Source of the DNA: Thioalkalivibrio sp. K90mix
GTDB lineage: Bacteria; Pseudomonadota; Gammaproteobacteria; Ectothiorhodospirales; Ectothiorhodospiraceae
DNA length: 64,000 nucleotides
Assembly (NCBI RefSeq): GCF_000025545.1
Contig: NC_013889.1
Coordinates: 1,915,501-1,979,500 of the forward strand
Reading direction: 5' to 3'
Position 1 is the stretch's first letter; each line of letters starts with the position of its first letter. The notes under the pieces are model-generated. The model had not been told where the DNA came from and did not search any database. It was given only the letters and a program-made list of their open reading frames with translations. Made by a program: the position numbers and the translations under genes. Shown here piece after piece: positions 16,204-24,916 of the stretch.

Positions 16204-16454
16204 CAGTCACGACCCGACTCGACCAGGGCCTTGATATCCGCTTCACCTCGCACCGGGGCGTCGGCCATAAACTGCCGGAGATTGCGCGCGGCCTGCACCC
16301 GTCTGGGAATGTCGTCCTCCTCCAGTGGCACAAGCGCGGCGACGGGGCGCCCGCGCTGGGTGATGGTGAAACGCTCACCCGCCTGCACTTTTCGAAGGAA
16401 ACCGGAAAGGCGTGTCTTGGCATCGTGGGCCCCGATGGTTTCGTGATGAGACAT
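16203..16454 (-). CDS. Phd/YefM-type antitoxin of the VapC pair
   Basis: An 83-residue protein with the Phd/YefM core AHDAKTRLSGFLRKV and FTITQRGRPVAALVPLE. Such antitoxins bind their own promoter through the N-terminus and wrap the toxin with the C-terminus. GGAGG lies 7 nt before the ATG at 16454; longer in-frame starts upstream run through repeat DNA. It is followed with a 1-nt overlap by the frameshifted vapC, so it may be an orphan antitoxin. Confidence 0.88.
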   Translation of the reverse strand: MSHHETIGAHDAKTRLSGFLRKVQAGERFTITQRGRPVAALVPLEEDDIPRRVQAARNLRQFMADAPVRGEADIKALVESGRD

Positions 16455-16654
16455 GCTCGAACCTCCATGAACCGGTTGATCGACTGGTTGGTGCCAAATA
16501 CTACACGCAGAATGAGGGAGGCGCGGTGGGATTTCTGGGTCGCTTCGAGCTCGGGCGCGGCGAATCAACGGGGGGCATCGATGAGGGAATCGCTGGCACG
16601 GCGTGGACAAGGCGGCCTCCCCGGGTCGATGACGGCATACCCCGAGGCGATATA

Positions 16655-16890
16655 TTTTAGGAGCCGAGCCTCTAGGCGATTGGGGTGGATGCGCTTCGTT
16701 GCGCTCAACGCATCCTGCGGGCTGCGTGGCCCCGGAATTGTAGGAGCCGAGCCCCTCGGCGATGGGGCGTTGGTTGAGCCCGATCGCCCAGGGGGCTGGG
16801 CTCCTGCACCCGCAGCGGCCCCGGAATCGCGCAGGGGGACTGGCCGGGATCAATGCGCTTCGCGGCGCTCAACGCATCCTGCGGTCCTGT
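16655..16890. repeat. Cluster of REP/BIME palindromes in a 470-nt gene-free gap
   Basis: The gap 16455-16924 holds a TAGGAGCCGAGCC-type repeat (16660-16690), GTTGCGCTCAACGCATCCTG (16700-16719), a long hairpin from TGTAGGAGCCGAGCCCCTCG to GGGCTGGGCTCCTGCA (16740-16807), and a second CTCAACGCATCCTGCGG at 16868. No reading frame there looks real. Confidence 0.75.
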
Positions 16891-16924
16891 AACCCGCCCG
16901 AGAGGGCGTGGCGGCGGGAGGCGA

Positions 16925-17404
16925 TCATTGCTCCAGGGGCGGGAGGTCGAGACGGTTGCCAAGCCTTTGCAGAAGGGTCAGAAGATCGCCACTGGCGTCG
17001 ATGGCGAGGTTCAGTAGAGCCGCGTTCTTGTCCGGATCATCTGGGTAGTCGTGTGCAAAGCGGTTACGGATGGCCCGCAACTCCTGCCATTGCATAGCGC
17101 TATCGATATAACCGAGCTTTTCGAGCCGATTGAGCTTGTCGATCATCGGTCGGTCCTCGAAGGGTTCCTGCAGGGCCTCAAGCACGCCGGGCAGCAGGCG
17201 GGCTCCTGCGGCGTCCTGCAGCTTGCCGAAGCGAAGGACGAATTGGTCCAGCGCCTGGATGTTGTCGTCGTCCAGTTCACGCAATCGGTCACCCAACAAC
17301 GGTATCAAGCCGTCCAGCGTCTGCAGTGCGTGACGCATGTGGTGCGCGTGACGACTGCACTCGCGCCAGGCATCCGCCAGCCGTTGTCGGGCCAGGTTGT
17401 TCAC
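16925..17404 (-). CDS. HepT-like HEPN-domain toxin (second copy)
   Basis: A 159-residue helical protein starting with GTG at 17404, overlapping the MNT gene stop (GTGA). It has AIRNRFAHDYPDD, an RX4HXY HEPN motif. It is recognisably related along its length to the protein at 7674-8150 but has diverged widely, so the two pairs probably do not cross-react (inference). Its 3' end adjoins the REP cluster. Confidence 0.85.
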   Translation of the reverse strand: MNNLARQRLADAWRECSRHAHHMRHALQTLDGLIPLLGDRLRELDDDNIQALDQFVLRFGKLQDAAGARLLPGVLEALQEPFEDRPMIDKLNRLEKLGYIDSAMQWQELRAIRNRFAHDYPDDPDKNAALLNLAIDASGDLLTLLQRLGNRLDLPPLEQ

Positions 17405-17706
17405 AACGGTATACCCGTACGCTCCGCGACATTGAAGATTGGCGGACGTTCGCGTCTACCGGGATAGTCCACGAGGACATCAATCTTCTGCTCGCCCAGG
17501 CGTTGCTGTAGCAGCGCCTGAAAACGCATTTCGGCGCGCACGACCTCGGCGGGATTCTGCATGGGCGCCGTCACCAGGAGGTCGATGTCGCCACCGCGCG
17601 CCCGCTCGTCCACACGCGAGCCGAACAGGCGAACACTGGCACCCGGCCCAAAGGCTTCCAGTGCCGTGTCATGAATGATTTGTCGCTGCTCGTTTGTGAG
17701 TCGCAT
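17401..17706 (-). CDS. MntA-type nucleotidyltransferase antitoxin (second copy)
   Basis: A 101-residue protein with GSRVDERARGGDIDLLV (GS-X9-DxD) and KIDVLVDYP. It lies upstream of and overlaps the HEPN gene, the same order as the pair at 7381-8150 but on the other strand. It should silence the partner toxin by AMPylation, by analogy with studied MntA/HepT pairs. Confidence 0.88.
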   Translation of the reverse strand: MRLTNEQRQIIHDTALEAFGPGASVRLFGSRVDERARGGDIDLLVTAPMQNPAEVVRAEMRFQALLQQRLGEQKIDVLVDYPGRRERPPIFNVAERTGIPL

Positions 17707-18043
17707 GGCGATGATGTCGTGATGGACCCTTTTTCGAGTCTAGGAAATGTGTGGATGCCGAGCATTGATCATCGCATACCCAATTCAAAAGGCCAGCCTT
17801 GGGGCCGCGAACCGCAGGGCAGATTCTCTAGCCGGGATCGATGCGTTTCGCGAAGCTCAACGCATCCTGCGGTCCTTATGTCAGCGCCGTACCCGGTCGC
17901 TGCAAGGCCCCGAAGGGGCCGTGGCAACCTCCGGATGCCGGCACGGTGGCCGGCGGGAGGCGATCGCCACGCGGCGCGCCTCGCAATAACGGTGGCCGGG
18001 GGCATGGCCTTTCGCAAGAGGCCGATGAGCTCCACGAATCGCA
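17707..18043. repeat. Gene-free stretch with BIME half-palindromes
   Basis: It holds GATGCGTTTCGCGAAGCTCA followed by ACGCATCCTGCGG (17839-17871), a BIME half also seen near 16700 and 20630, and the small stem GGCCCCGAAGGGGCC. It contains no supported gene. Confidence 0.6.
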
Positions 18044-19240
18044 TCATCCGCCGAGGCCGAAGGCGCGGCGGGCGAGGCGGCGTTTGATGGGATCGGCCTG
18101 GTCGACGAGGCGCAGGCCGAGGCCGCGCAGTTCGGGGAGACCGGCGGTCTGGTGGCCGAACAGGAGCCTGAAGCCGTCCATCGCGCGCTGCATGAAGGCG
18201 TTTTCCGGGCGGCGGTCGCGGGTGTAGGCGCGCAGGACGGTCTCCGCACCCGGATCGTGGCGGGCGGGGCCACGCAGGCGCTCGGTCAGGGCGCGGGCAT
18301 CGGCCAGCCCCAGGTTCAGGCCCTGTCCGGCCAGCGGATGGATGGTGTGGGCAGCGTCGCCGGCCAGTACCACGCGGCCCGAGTGGTAGGTCTTTGCGTG
18401 CCGTGCGGTGAGCGGGAAGCTGGCGCGCGGGGACGTTGCGGTGATCGCGCCCAGGCAGCCATCGGTCTCCTGCTCCAATGCCGCGCAAAAGGCGGCGTCG
18501 TCCAGTGCCAGGGTGTCCTCGGCGGCTGGCCATTCGGGCTGCGACCAGACGATGGAGCAGCGCCCGTCCGCCAACGGCAGCAGCGCGATGATCCGATCGT
18601 CCACGAAGCGCTGCCAGGCGGTGTCCTGGTGCGGATGCTCGGTGGTAATGGTCGCGACGATACCGCACGCGTCGTAGTCGCGCCCCGTGAACGGGATACC
18701 GACGGATTCGCGCACGCGGGAACGCGCACCGTCCGCCGCCACCAGCAGGCGTGCGGACGCGATGGGCTGGCGGCGGTCCCCGTACACATCCACGCGCTTC
18801 GGGCGACGGTCGAGGGTCTTCCATTCGGTTTGCGGGTACAGGGCCACGCCTGCGGTCTCGAGCTCGCGCCAGAGCACAGACTCGAGCGCGGCGAGCTCGA
18901 CCGTCCAGCCGAGCGCGGGTACGCCCAGCGCATCGGCATCGAAACGGATATGCCCGGGGCCGTTCGCATCCCAGACGTACATGCCGGAGAAGGCATGGGC
19001 GCGGCGCTGCTCCAGCGCCGCGCGTACACCCAGCGCCTCCAGAAACGCCATCGACGCGTCGTTCAGGGTCGCCACACGCGTGACCGGGGTCGTATCCGGA
19101 TCGAATGCGGGCGCGGGATTGCGCTCCAGTACCCCGACGCGCAACCCCTGCCGTACGGCGCCCAGGGCGATGGCGCCGCCCACGGCCCCGGCGCCGATCA
19201 CGAGTACATCCAGGGTTTCGTTGGGCGTGGTGTTCGTCAT
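18044..19240 (-). CDS. ubiI: UbiH/UbiI-family FAD monooxygenase (probable ubiquinone ring hydroxylase)
   Basis: A 398-residue flavoprotein hydroxylase: VLVIGAGAVGGAIALGA binds FAD at the N-terminus, LLVAADGARSRVRE is the DG motif, and GDAAHTIHPLAGQGLNLGL is the second FAD contact. The family adds a hydroxyl to the octaprenyl-phenol ring in aerobic ubiquinone synthesis. As the last gene after ubiH, its position equals E. coli ubiI (visC), the C5 hydroxylase; UbiF-type C6 specificity cannot be excluded. ATGA overlap with ubiH. Confidence 0.85.
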   Translation of the reverse strand: MTNTTPNETLDVLVIGAGAVGGAIALGAVRQGLRVGVLERNPAPAFDPDTTPVTRVATLNDASMAFLEALGVRAALEQRRAHAFSGMYVWDANGPGHIRFDADALGVPALGWTVELAALESVLWRELETAGVALYPQTEWKTLDRRPKRVDVYGDRRQPIASARLLVAADGARSRVRESVGIPFTGRDYDACGIVATITTEHPHQDTAWQRFVDDRIIALLPLADGRCSIVWSQPEWPAAEDTLALDDAAFCAALEQETDGCLGAITATSPRASFPLTARHAKTYHSGRVVLAGDAAHTIHPLAGQGLNLGLADARALTERLRGPARHDPGAETVLRAYTRDRRPENAFMQRAMDGFRLLFGHQTAGLPELRGLGLRLVDQADPIKRRLARRAFGLGG

Positions 19241-20496
19241 GCCGCACCCTCCCCGGCTGCGGGCAGATGGGCGAGCATGTGACGCGGCAGCGGCCCCAGG
19301 CCCATCGCCGAGCGGGCCAGCGCATCGCGCGCCGGGCGCAGGCGATCGACCGCCATCATGCCGGCCCCCAGCCCGTGACCGCGCAGCCCGGCGGCATGCA
19401 TCAGGCCCCGAGCGAGGAAATCGGTGGCGGCCACCACACTGCCTACGTCCTGTCGCCGAGCGTTCGCATAGGTCTCCAGCACGGCCGCCGCACCCGGGTC
19501 GGCGGCAAAGGTCGGCGTGCCATCGGCTTGTCGACCCGTGCGCAGTGCACCGAGCAGGCCCGCCACATCGCGCAGCGACAGGTTGAGCCCCTGCCCCGCG
19601 ACCGGATGGACCGAATGCGCCGCATTACCGAGCAATAGAGCGCGCTCCGCAACCGGCTGGGGCGCATGGACCCGCTCCAGCGGGAAGCGCACGACCGGCC
19701 CCGCCGGGCGCAGGCGCCCGAGGGCCCAGCCAAAGCGGGCCTGCAACTCGCGCAGGCGTTCGGCCTCCGTCTGCTCCAGGCGCTGCTCGCAGGTCGGCGG
19801 CGGCGCGACCCAGACGACATTCATGCGGCCATCGGCCTGCGGCAGCAGGGCCAGCGGCCCCTCGTCGGTAAAGCGCTCGAAGGCCTGGCCGTTGTGCGGA
19901 CGGTCCGGGCGCACGTCGAAGACCAGGGCGTCGGCATCGTAACGCAGGCGCTGCACCGGCAGGCCCAGGGCCTTGCGCGTCGGGGAGCCCACGCCGTCCG
20001 CCGCCAGGATCAGGCGCGCGCACCAGGCCGCCTCGCCCTTTGCTCCCCGGATGTGCAGCGTCCGCCGGTCGCCTTCGGCCGGGTCGAGGCCGGCCAGGGT
20101 CGCGTCGTAATGCCGATCGACGCCGGCCGCGCGGCAGGCCTCGTGCAGCATCGGGTCGAGCGCGGCGGCCGGAACGACCTGCCCGAGCGCGGCGCGGCCG
20201 TGGTCACGGGCGTTCAGGTGGACGCGCCCCAGCCCGCCGCGGCGGCTGACGACGATGGAGCGGATCGGGCTCGCCTGTTCGGCCACGGACGACCAGTAGC
20301 CGAGATCGTCGAGCATCTGGACCGAACCGGCGGCCAGCGCGTAGCCGCGGGTGTCGGGACGCGTGGTGCCGGCGTTCGGCGCAGCGCCACGCTCGAACAG
20401 GGCCACGGAGTAGCCAGCCCGCGAGAGGGTCGCAGCCGCCAGACTGCCGACCGGGCCGCCGCCGATGATGGCGATGTCGGGGGTTTGGGTGCTCAT
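19237..20496 (-). CDS. ubiH: 2-octaprenyl-6-methoxyphenol hydroxylase type FAD monooxygenase
   Basis: A 419-residue protein starting MSTQTPDIAIIGGGPVGSLA, with LILAADGVGSPTRKALG and LLLGNAAHSVHPVAGQGLNL. The usual GDAAH reads GNAAH here, a common UbiH variant. It belongs to the conserved ygfB-pepP-ubiH-ubiI group. The start at 20496 is the only one just before the Rossmann motif; the longer in-frame ORF runs into REP DNA. It acts at the inner face of the membrane in the ubiquinone complex. Confidence 0.88.
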   Translation of the reverse strand: MSTQTPDIAIIGGGPVGSLAAATLSRAGYSVALFERGAAPNAGTTRPDTRGYALAAGSVQMLDDLGYWSSVAEQASPIRSIVVSRRGGLGRVHLNARDHGRAALGQVVPAAALDPMLHEACRAAGVDRHYDATLAGLDPAEGDRRTLHIRGAKGEAAWCARLILAADGVGSPTRKALGLPVQRLRYDADALVFDVRPDRPHNGQAFERFTDEGPLALLPQADGRMNVVWVAPPPTCEQRLEQTEAERLRELQARFGWALGRLRPAGPVVRFPLERVHAPQPVAERALLLGNAAHSVHPVAGQGLNLSLRDVAGLLGALRTGRQADGTPTFAADPGAAAVLETYANARRQDVGSVVAATDFLARGLMHAAGLRGHGLGAGMMAVDRLRPARDALARSAMGLGPLPRHMLAHLPAAGEGAA

Positions 20497-20700
20497 GTCA
20501 GACCGGCAAGCCTTCGTAGGCGGCGGTTCGCGGGCAAGCCCGCTCCCACAAGGGCCGGTCCCGCAGTGCCTTCGTAGGATGCGGATGAGCGCAGCGAATC
20601 GCATCAGGGGTGTGACTACACCCCGGCGATCGGTGCGTTTCGCGGGGCTCAACGCACCCTACGGTTTGGGGGTTGGCCGGGTTTGGGCGGGAGTGCATGG
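20497..20700. repeat. REP/BIME pair between pepP and ubiH
   Basis: It contains CGCGGGCAAGCCCGCTCCCA (20530-20549) and then the pair GTAGGATGCGGATGAGCGCA... / ...GCTCAACGCACCCTACGG (20574-20664). The same pair occurs at 23740-23826 and 48586-48666. It splits an otherwise tight operon and may cause partial termination or stabilise the mRNA. Confidence 0.8.
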
Positions 20701-22065
20701 TCAGGTCCAGCCCGGGAGGTCGCCGGCCATGCAGGCTTCGATGTCGGCGGGGGTCTTGGGGCAGGCGCCGGTGAGGACTTCGTGTCCGTCGCGGGAGACG
20801 GCGACGTCGTCCTCGATGCGGATGCCGATGCCGCGCAGCGCCTTGGGGGCCTCGGAGTACGGGCCGAAGTACAGCCCCGGCTCCACGGTGGTCACCATGC
20901 CCGGCTCCAGCAGGCGCCAGGCGTCGCCGACGCGGTAGTCGCCGACATCGTGCACGTCCAGGCCCAGCCAGTGGCCGGTCCGGTGCATGTAGAAGGGCCG
21001 GTAGGCGTGGTCCTTGAGCAGCTTGTCGAGCCGACCCTTGAGTACGCCGAGATCCTTGAGCCCGCGGGTCAACTCGCGCACCGCGGCGTCGTGCGGGTCG
21101 TTCCAGTGGTTGCCCGGACGGGTCTGCTCGATGGCCGCGTGCTGCGCGGCCAGTACACACTCGTAGACCTCGCGCTGGGTGTCGCTGAAGCGCCCGGAGA
21201 CCGGGAAGGTCCGGGTGATGTCGGAGGCGTACCCATGCACCTCGCAGCCGGCGTCGATCAGCAGCAGGTCGCCTTCGTTCAGGACATCGCGGTTCTCGAT
21301 GTAGTGCAGGATGCAGCCGTTCTCGCCACCGCCGACGATGGACGAGTACGCCGGCTCGGTGCCGTGGCGGTGGAATTCATGCAGCAGCTCGGCCTCGACC
21401 ATAAACTCGGTCATGCCGGGGCGGGTCGCCTGCATGGCCCGGATATGGGCCTGGCAGGAGATCGCGGCCGCATGGCGCATCATGCGCAGCTCCGGGGCCT
21501 TCTTGAACAGGCGCTGCTCGTGCACGTAGTGCTCGACCGCCACGTACTCGTGCGGCGCGCGCACGCCATTGCGGGCCTTCGCGCGGACCTGGTTGACCCA
21601 GCCGAACAGGCGCTGGTCCAGCGCCTCGTCGCGCCCGAACGGGGCGCACAGCACGCGCCGGTTCTCCATCAGGCCCGGCAGGATCTCGTCGATGTCCTCG
21701 ATCGGGAACGCGCATTCCGCGCCGTATTGTTCCATCGCCCCGTCCGGGCCGGCGCGGCGGCCCTGCCAGGTCTCCTGCGTGGGGTCGCGGTCGCGGCAGA
21801 ACAGGATGTACTCCCCCGCCGCGCGACCCGGTACGAGCACGGCAACGGCATCCGGCTCGGGGAAGCCCGTCAGGTAGAGAAAGTCGCTGTTCTGGCGAAA
21901 CGGATACTCGACATCGCGGTTGCGCACCTGCTCGTGTGCGGCCGGCACGACGATGATCGAGTCGCCCCCCACGCCGCGCATCAGGCGCTGACGCCGCCGG
22001 GCGAACTCGGCCAGGGTGATGGTCGGGGTCTTGCCGGGCAGCGGGGGGCGCGTGGGGGCGTTCAT
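20701..22065 (-). CDS. pepP: Xaa-Pro aminopeptidase
   Basis: A 454-residue M24B metallopeptidase that removes N-terminal residues before proline. Manganese ligands are visible in LLLIDAGCEVHGYASDITRT (two Asp), HRTGHWLGLDVHD (His), VTTVEPGLYF (Glu) and IRIEDDVAV (Glu). The length fits E. coli PepP (~440). Start at 22065 overlaps the ygfB stop by 4 nt (ATGA). Confidence 0.95.
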   Translation of the reverse strand: MNAPTRPPLPGKTPTITLAEFARRRQRLMRGVGGDSIIVVPAAHEQVRNRDVEYPFRQNSDFLYLTGFPEPDAVAVLVPGRAAGEYILFCRDRDPTQETWQGRRAGPDGAMEQYGAECAFPIEDIDEILPGLMENRRVLCAPFGRDEALDQRLFGWVNQVRAKARNGVRAPHEYVAVEHYVHEQRLFKKAPELRMMRHAAAISCQAHIRAMQATRPGMTEFMVEAELLHEFHRHGTEPAYSSIVGGGENGCILHYIENRDVLNEGDLLLIDAGCEVHGYASDITRTFPVSGRFSDTQREVYECVLAAQHAAIEQTRPGNHWNDPHDAAVRELTRGLKDLGVLKGRLDKLLKDHAYRPFYMHRTGHWLGLDVHDVGDYRVGDAWRLLEPGMVTTVEPGLYFGPYSEAPKALRGIGIRIEDDVAVSRDGHEVLTGACPKTPADIEACMAGDLPGWT

Positions 22066-22664
22066 TGCATCGGGATCCGTTTCGGGTCGTCCGGGGCGAG
22101 CTCGTCGGCGATCAGCAGTACACCGACGCGTACATACTCGTTGAGTTCCTCGAAGGCGGCGGCGTTCTCTTCGTCGTCCTCCGGCTCCAGTTCGATGCGC
22201 GCGATCTCGGCGAAGTCGCGCAGGATCTCGCTGGCCTCGGCCGAGGGTTTCATCTGCTGCAGCCGGGGCATCTGCCCGAAGCCGGAGATAAAGCCGTCGA
22301 CCCACTCCGACAGCGCCTGGGCGCGCGCCTCGATCGGCTCGTCCTCGGGCAGCAGCGGCCCGAAGCCGAGCTCGACATCGTACAGCTGGGCCAGCAGGGT
22401 CCGGCGGATGGCCTCCACCGTCGCGCGGAAGTCGTCCGGCGCGGCATCGGTCAGCGGCAGCGCCTCGCCCAGGCTATGCTCCAGCGCGTCGACATCCGCG
22501 CCGGGGTCCGCAACCACGCAGCCGGTAAACAGCCCGTGGGCCGAGGCCGGCGTCTGCGCGAAACCCATGCGACGCAGGCCATGCGCGAGCTGCTCGGCCA
22601 GCGCGGCCGGGTCGGATTCAAGGCCGCCGCGCGCCTTGGTCGATTCGCCGGTGGGGGCGGCCAT
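22062..22664 (-). CDS. ygfB: UPF0149 family protein (YgfB-like)
   Basis: A 200-residue acidic helical protein. GLFTGCVVADPG, WVDGFISGFG and AFEELNEYVRVGVLLI are typical of UPF0149. In E. coli and Pseudomonas ygfB sits directly upstream of pepP, as here. Its exact role is unclear; in Pseudomonas it affects beta-lactamase expression. Its ATG overlaps the stop of the preceding small gene. Confidence 0.9.
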   Translation of the reverse strand: MAAPTGESTKARGGLESDPAALAEQLAHGLRRMGFAQTPASAHGLFTGCVVADPGADVDALEHSLGEALPLTDAAPDDFRATVEAIRRTLLAQLYDVELGFGPLLPEDEPIEARAQALSEWVDGFISGFGQMPRLQQMKPSAEASEILRDFAEIARIELEPEDDEENAAAFEELNEYVRVGVLLIADELAPDDPKRIPMQ

Positions 22665-22951
22665 CAGAAGGACTCCAGACGGGCTTCGTACGGGAACAGC
22701 AGGAAGCGGTAGAGGTCGTCGCCCACCTGCAGGTGGGTGAACTGCGGCTCGCCCAGCTTGATCGCACTGGACCCGGTGGCCGACAGCGCATTCAGACCAA
22801 AGCGCTTCTCCGCGATCAGGTCCTCCAGCAGCTGCTCCAGCTCCGCGTGCGGGATCGCCCCCGTGTTGTCCACGATGCGGCAGGGCTTGCCGTTGTGTGC
22901 GGTACCCTCGATCACGGTGGCCTGCGGGTCGGGTTCGGGGGGCTGGGTCAT
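22664..22951 (-). CDS. Small conserved hypothetical protein at the head of the ygfB operon
   Basis: A 95-residue protein I do not recognise. It has no signal or membrane segment. Noticeable parts are GTAHNGKPCRIVDNTGAI, ELEQLLEDLIAEKRFGLNAL and a C-terminal DLYRFLLFPYEARLESF. It overlaps ygfB by 1 nt (TGATG) and shares codon usage with it, so it is very probably a real operon member. Confidence 0.75.
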   Translation of the reverse strand: MTQPPEPDPQATVIEGTAHNGKPCRIVDNTGAIPHAELEQLLEDLIAEKRFGLNALSATGSSAIKLGEPQFTHLQVGDDLYRFLLFPYEARLESF

Positions 22952-23108
22952 GGGCGCGACGGTTCCTGAGAAACGATATGCCGCCTATTGTGACCAGCCC
23001 GGTGCGCGAGCCGCAACAAAGCGCCGTGTCCGCGTGCGTTTGGCCCTGTCGCCGCCGGCCGCCGCAGATGACATAAGTGAAGGCGCTCTCGCAAAAAGAT
23101 CACACAAG

Positions 23109-23138
23109 TTGACGATTTGCGGGGGCGACTCCTAGACT
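23109..23138 (+). promoter_or_regulatory. Candidate promoter for the zapB-like/zapA operon
   Basis: TTGACG (23109-23114) and TAGACT (23133-23138) are spaced by 18 nt, about 60 nt before the first ATG. The region 22952-23198 is the divergent gap to the ygfB operon. Confidence 0.55.
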
Positions 23139-23198
23139 CCATGAATTGCCAGCCGCGCGCCGTGTGCGGCCGCCTTCACCGAACCGGGGCCTGTCGCC

Positions 23199-23423
23199 AT
23201 GTCGTCCGAGGATTCCAGCCACGATCCCGTCGAGCGCCTTGAAACCGCGATTACGCGGCTGCTCGATGAACATGCCGCCCTGCGCGAGGAAAACAATCTG
23301 CTGCATGAGCAGATTCGTCAGCTAAAGGGCGAGCGCGCGGCCTTCAAGGAACGCAACGAACAGGCCCGCCACCGGGTCGAGACGATGATCGCCCGCCTGC
23401 GGTCGATGGAGCACAGCGAATGA
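23199..23423 (+). CDS. Short coiled-coil protein upstream of zapA (TIGR02449/ZapB-like)
   Basis: A 74-residue, nearly fully helical protein: heptad-like LLDEHAALREENNLLHEQIR and then a basic stretch. It matches small coiled-coil proteins encoded immediately before zapA in gammaproteobacteria and probably acts at the division ring together with ZapA. Four-nt overlap (ATGA) with zapA. Confidence 0.8.
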   Translation: MSSEDSSHDPVERLETAITRLLDEHAALREENNLLHEQIRQLKGERAAFKERNEQARHRVETMIARLRSMEHSE

Positions 23424-23722
23424 GTCAGTCCGAACCCGTACGCGTCTCGATCCTGGGCAAGGAATACCAGATCGCCTGCCCGCCCGAGGAACGCGCCGAC
23501 CTGTTCGCCTCCGCCTCCCTGGTCGACGAACGCATGCGCGAGCTGCGCGACACCGGCCGAGTGGTCGGCGCCGAGCGCATTGCGGTGATGGTGGCGCTGA
23601 ACCTCGCCCACGAGATGCTCGAATGCCAGGAGCAGCTCAAGCGCGCCGAGCAAACCGGCCCGGCCCGCATCACCGCCATCGCCGACCGCATCGAGCAGTC
23701 GCTGGGCACGCCCCGCTCCTGA
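23420..23722 (+). CDS. zapA: Cell division protein ZapA
   Basis: A 100-residue protein: VRVSILGKEYQIACPPEE at the N-terminus followed by VDERMRELRDTG and ERIAVMVALNLAHEML, the ZapA FtsZ-bundling domain, then a coiled-coil tail. In enterics ssrS (6S RNA) follows zapA; here only a BIME follows. Confidence 0.93.
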   Translation: MSQSEPVRVSILGKEYQIACPPEERADLFASASLVDERMRELRDTGRVVGAERIAVMVALNLAHEMLECQEQLKRAEQTGPARITAIADRIEQSLGTPRS

Positions 23723-23734
23723 ATCCCCCGCGCC

Positions 23735-23828
23735 GCAGGCCGCAGGATGGGATGAGCCAGGCGAATCCCATCAAGGCTTCCCACGGCGCGGGGAATGGTG
23801 CGTTTCGCGATGCTCAACCGCACCCTAC
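23735..23828. repeat. BIME between zapA and lolA
   Basis: It contains GGATGGGATGAGCCAGGCGA...ATCCCATC and GGTGCGTTTCGCGATGCTCA...CCGCACCCTACG. It separates two convergent genes and could serve as their shared transcription end. Confidence 0.7.
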
Positions 23829-23865
23829 GTCAGGTAGCGTTAACGCCCCAGACGGAGGCACATCT

Positions 23866-24525
23866 CTACGGCCGATAGATATCCACCCCGGACGGCGGAT
23901 CAAACGTAAACACGGACTCGTCGACCGGCGCATTGCGCTCGCTTCGCTCGAAGTGAATTTCGGTCTCCTGACCAAAGATGTCGCGAAAGGCCATGCGGGT
24001 CAGATCGCCATCCGGCGTCAGGTCCAGCTCGAGGTGGGTGAAGTCCGCCTGCTCGTTGCGCGGGATCAGCAGCAGGCGCAGCGCCGAGGCGTCCCGTACC
24101 GGCAGCACATCCATGCGGAAGTGCTCGTCCAGCCGCTCCGGCTGGGTGATCGCCGCGATCGGTGTCGCATCGAAGGCATCTCCCAGCGGGCGCACGGTCG
24201 CCTGCGCCAGGTCCGGGTCATAGGTCCACAGGTCCTCGCCATCGGAGACAATCGTCTGCGGGAAGGGCTCGGTCACCTCCCAGCGCAGACGGTTGGGCAT
24301 GCCCAGCTGCATCGAACCATCCGACTCCTGCAGCACATAGCCCGTCTCGTCGCGCACCGTCTGCGTGAATTCGGCGGTAAAGGTCTCCAGTCCCTCGACA
24401 AAACGGTCCAGCGCCGCGCGCGCATCCGGTGCCGGGCCGCGCTCGGCCGCCAGCGGTCCGGCGAACAGGAACATCGTCGTCGCGGCCAGGGCGAGCAACA
24501 GACGGGGAACAAGTCGGACAGTCAT
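23866..24525 (-). CDS. lolA: Outer-membrane lipoprotein carrier LolA
   Basis: A 219-residue periplasmic protein with signal peptide (VRLVPRLLLALAATTMFLFA then GPLAAE). LETFTAEFTQTV, GMPNRLRWEVTEPFPQTIV, DLWTYDPDLAQATV and the C-terminal TFDPPSGVDIYRP fit the LolA family, which ferries lipoproteins from LolCDE to LolB. GGAG precedes the ATG at 24525. It follows ftsK as in many gammaproteobacteria, but an R1 element lies between. Confidence 0.92.
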   Translation of the reverse strand: MTVRLVPRLLLALAATTMFLFAGPLAAERGPAPDARAALDRFVEGLETFTAEFTQTVRDETGYVLQESDGSMQLGMPNRLRWEVTEPFPQTIVSDGEDLWTYDPDLAQATVRPLGDAFDATPIAAITQPERLDEHFRMDVLPVRDASALRLLLIPRNEQADFTHLELDLTPDGDLTRMAFRDIFGQETEIHFERSERNAPVDESVFTFDPPSGVDIYRP

Positions 24526-24644
24526 GCGGGCTCCAGTTGCATGTTTACGATGATCCTGCGCCCGGTCGCTTAACCGGGCGTGAATGCCACAAGTGAAAGG
24601 GCGAGCAGGATCACAGGATCCGGTACATGGACCCGGCCAAGCGT

Positions 24645-24916
24645 TAGGGAAACACTGATTAATGTACACACTCGCGTTGGCACCCCAGGTTTTCCGAGAC
24701 AAGGCGCGTCGCGCAGCGGGTAGTGGTTCTACCTGCAAGCGGCGCAACGCAGGATCGGGGAACCTGGGGTGCCAACCCCGAAGGGGCTCGGCCGCTTTTG
24801 CGCGCGCACGGCGTTGCGGCTCCCTTGTGCAGAATGACTGCACGGCAGTCACCGCGCCTTGTTCGCACGCAAAAGCGACTCGAGCGCGAGCGTGTACATT
24901 GATCAGTGTTTCCCTA
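24645..24916 (+). repeat. R1 palindromic element, copy A (272 nt)
   Basis: Ends are TAGGGAAACACTGATTAATG and its near complement CATTGATCAGTGTTTCCCTA. Inside are two arms. Arm 1 is a long hairpin, GTTGGCACCCCAGGTT at the left and AACCTGGGGTGCCAAC at the right. Arm 2 has CTTTTGCG and CGCAAAAG as its stem. The right end supplies the TAG stop of ftsK. It fills the ftsK-lolA gap. Confidence 0.9.

Noticed and set aside
16455-16924. Frames in the gap between the antitoxin and HepT copy 2
   Set aside because: They run through REP palindromes, have no ribosome sites and no recognisable protein features.
23723-23865. 6S RNA (ssrS) expected after zapA
   Set aside because: The 143-nt gap is filled by a BIME palindrome and is too short for 6S RNA; no 6S-like bulged hairpin is seen.
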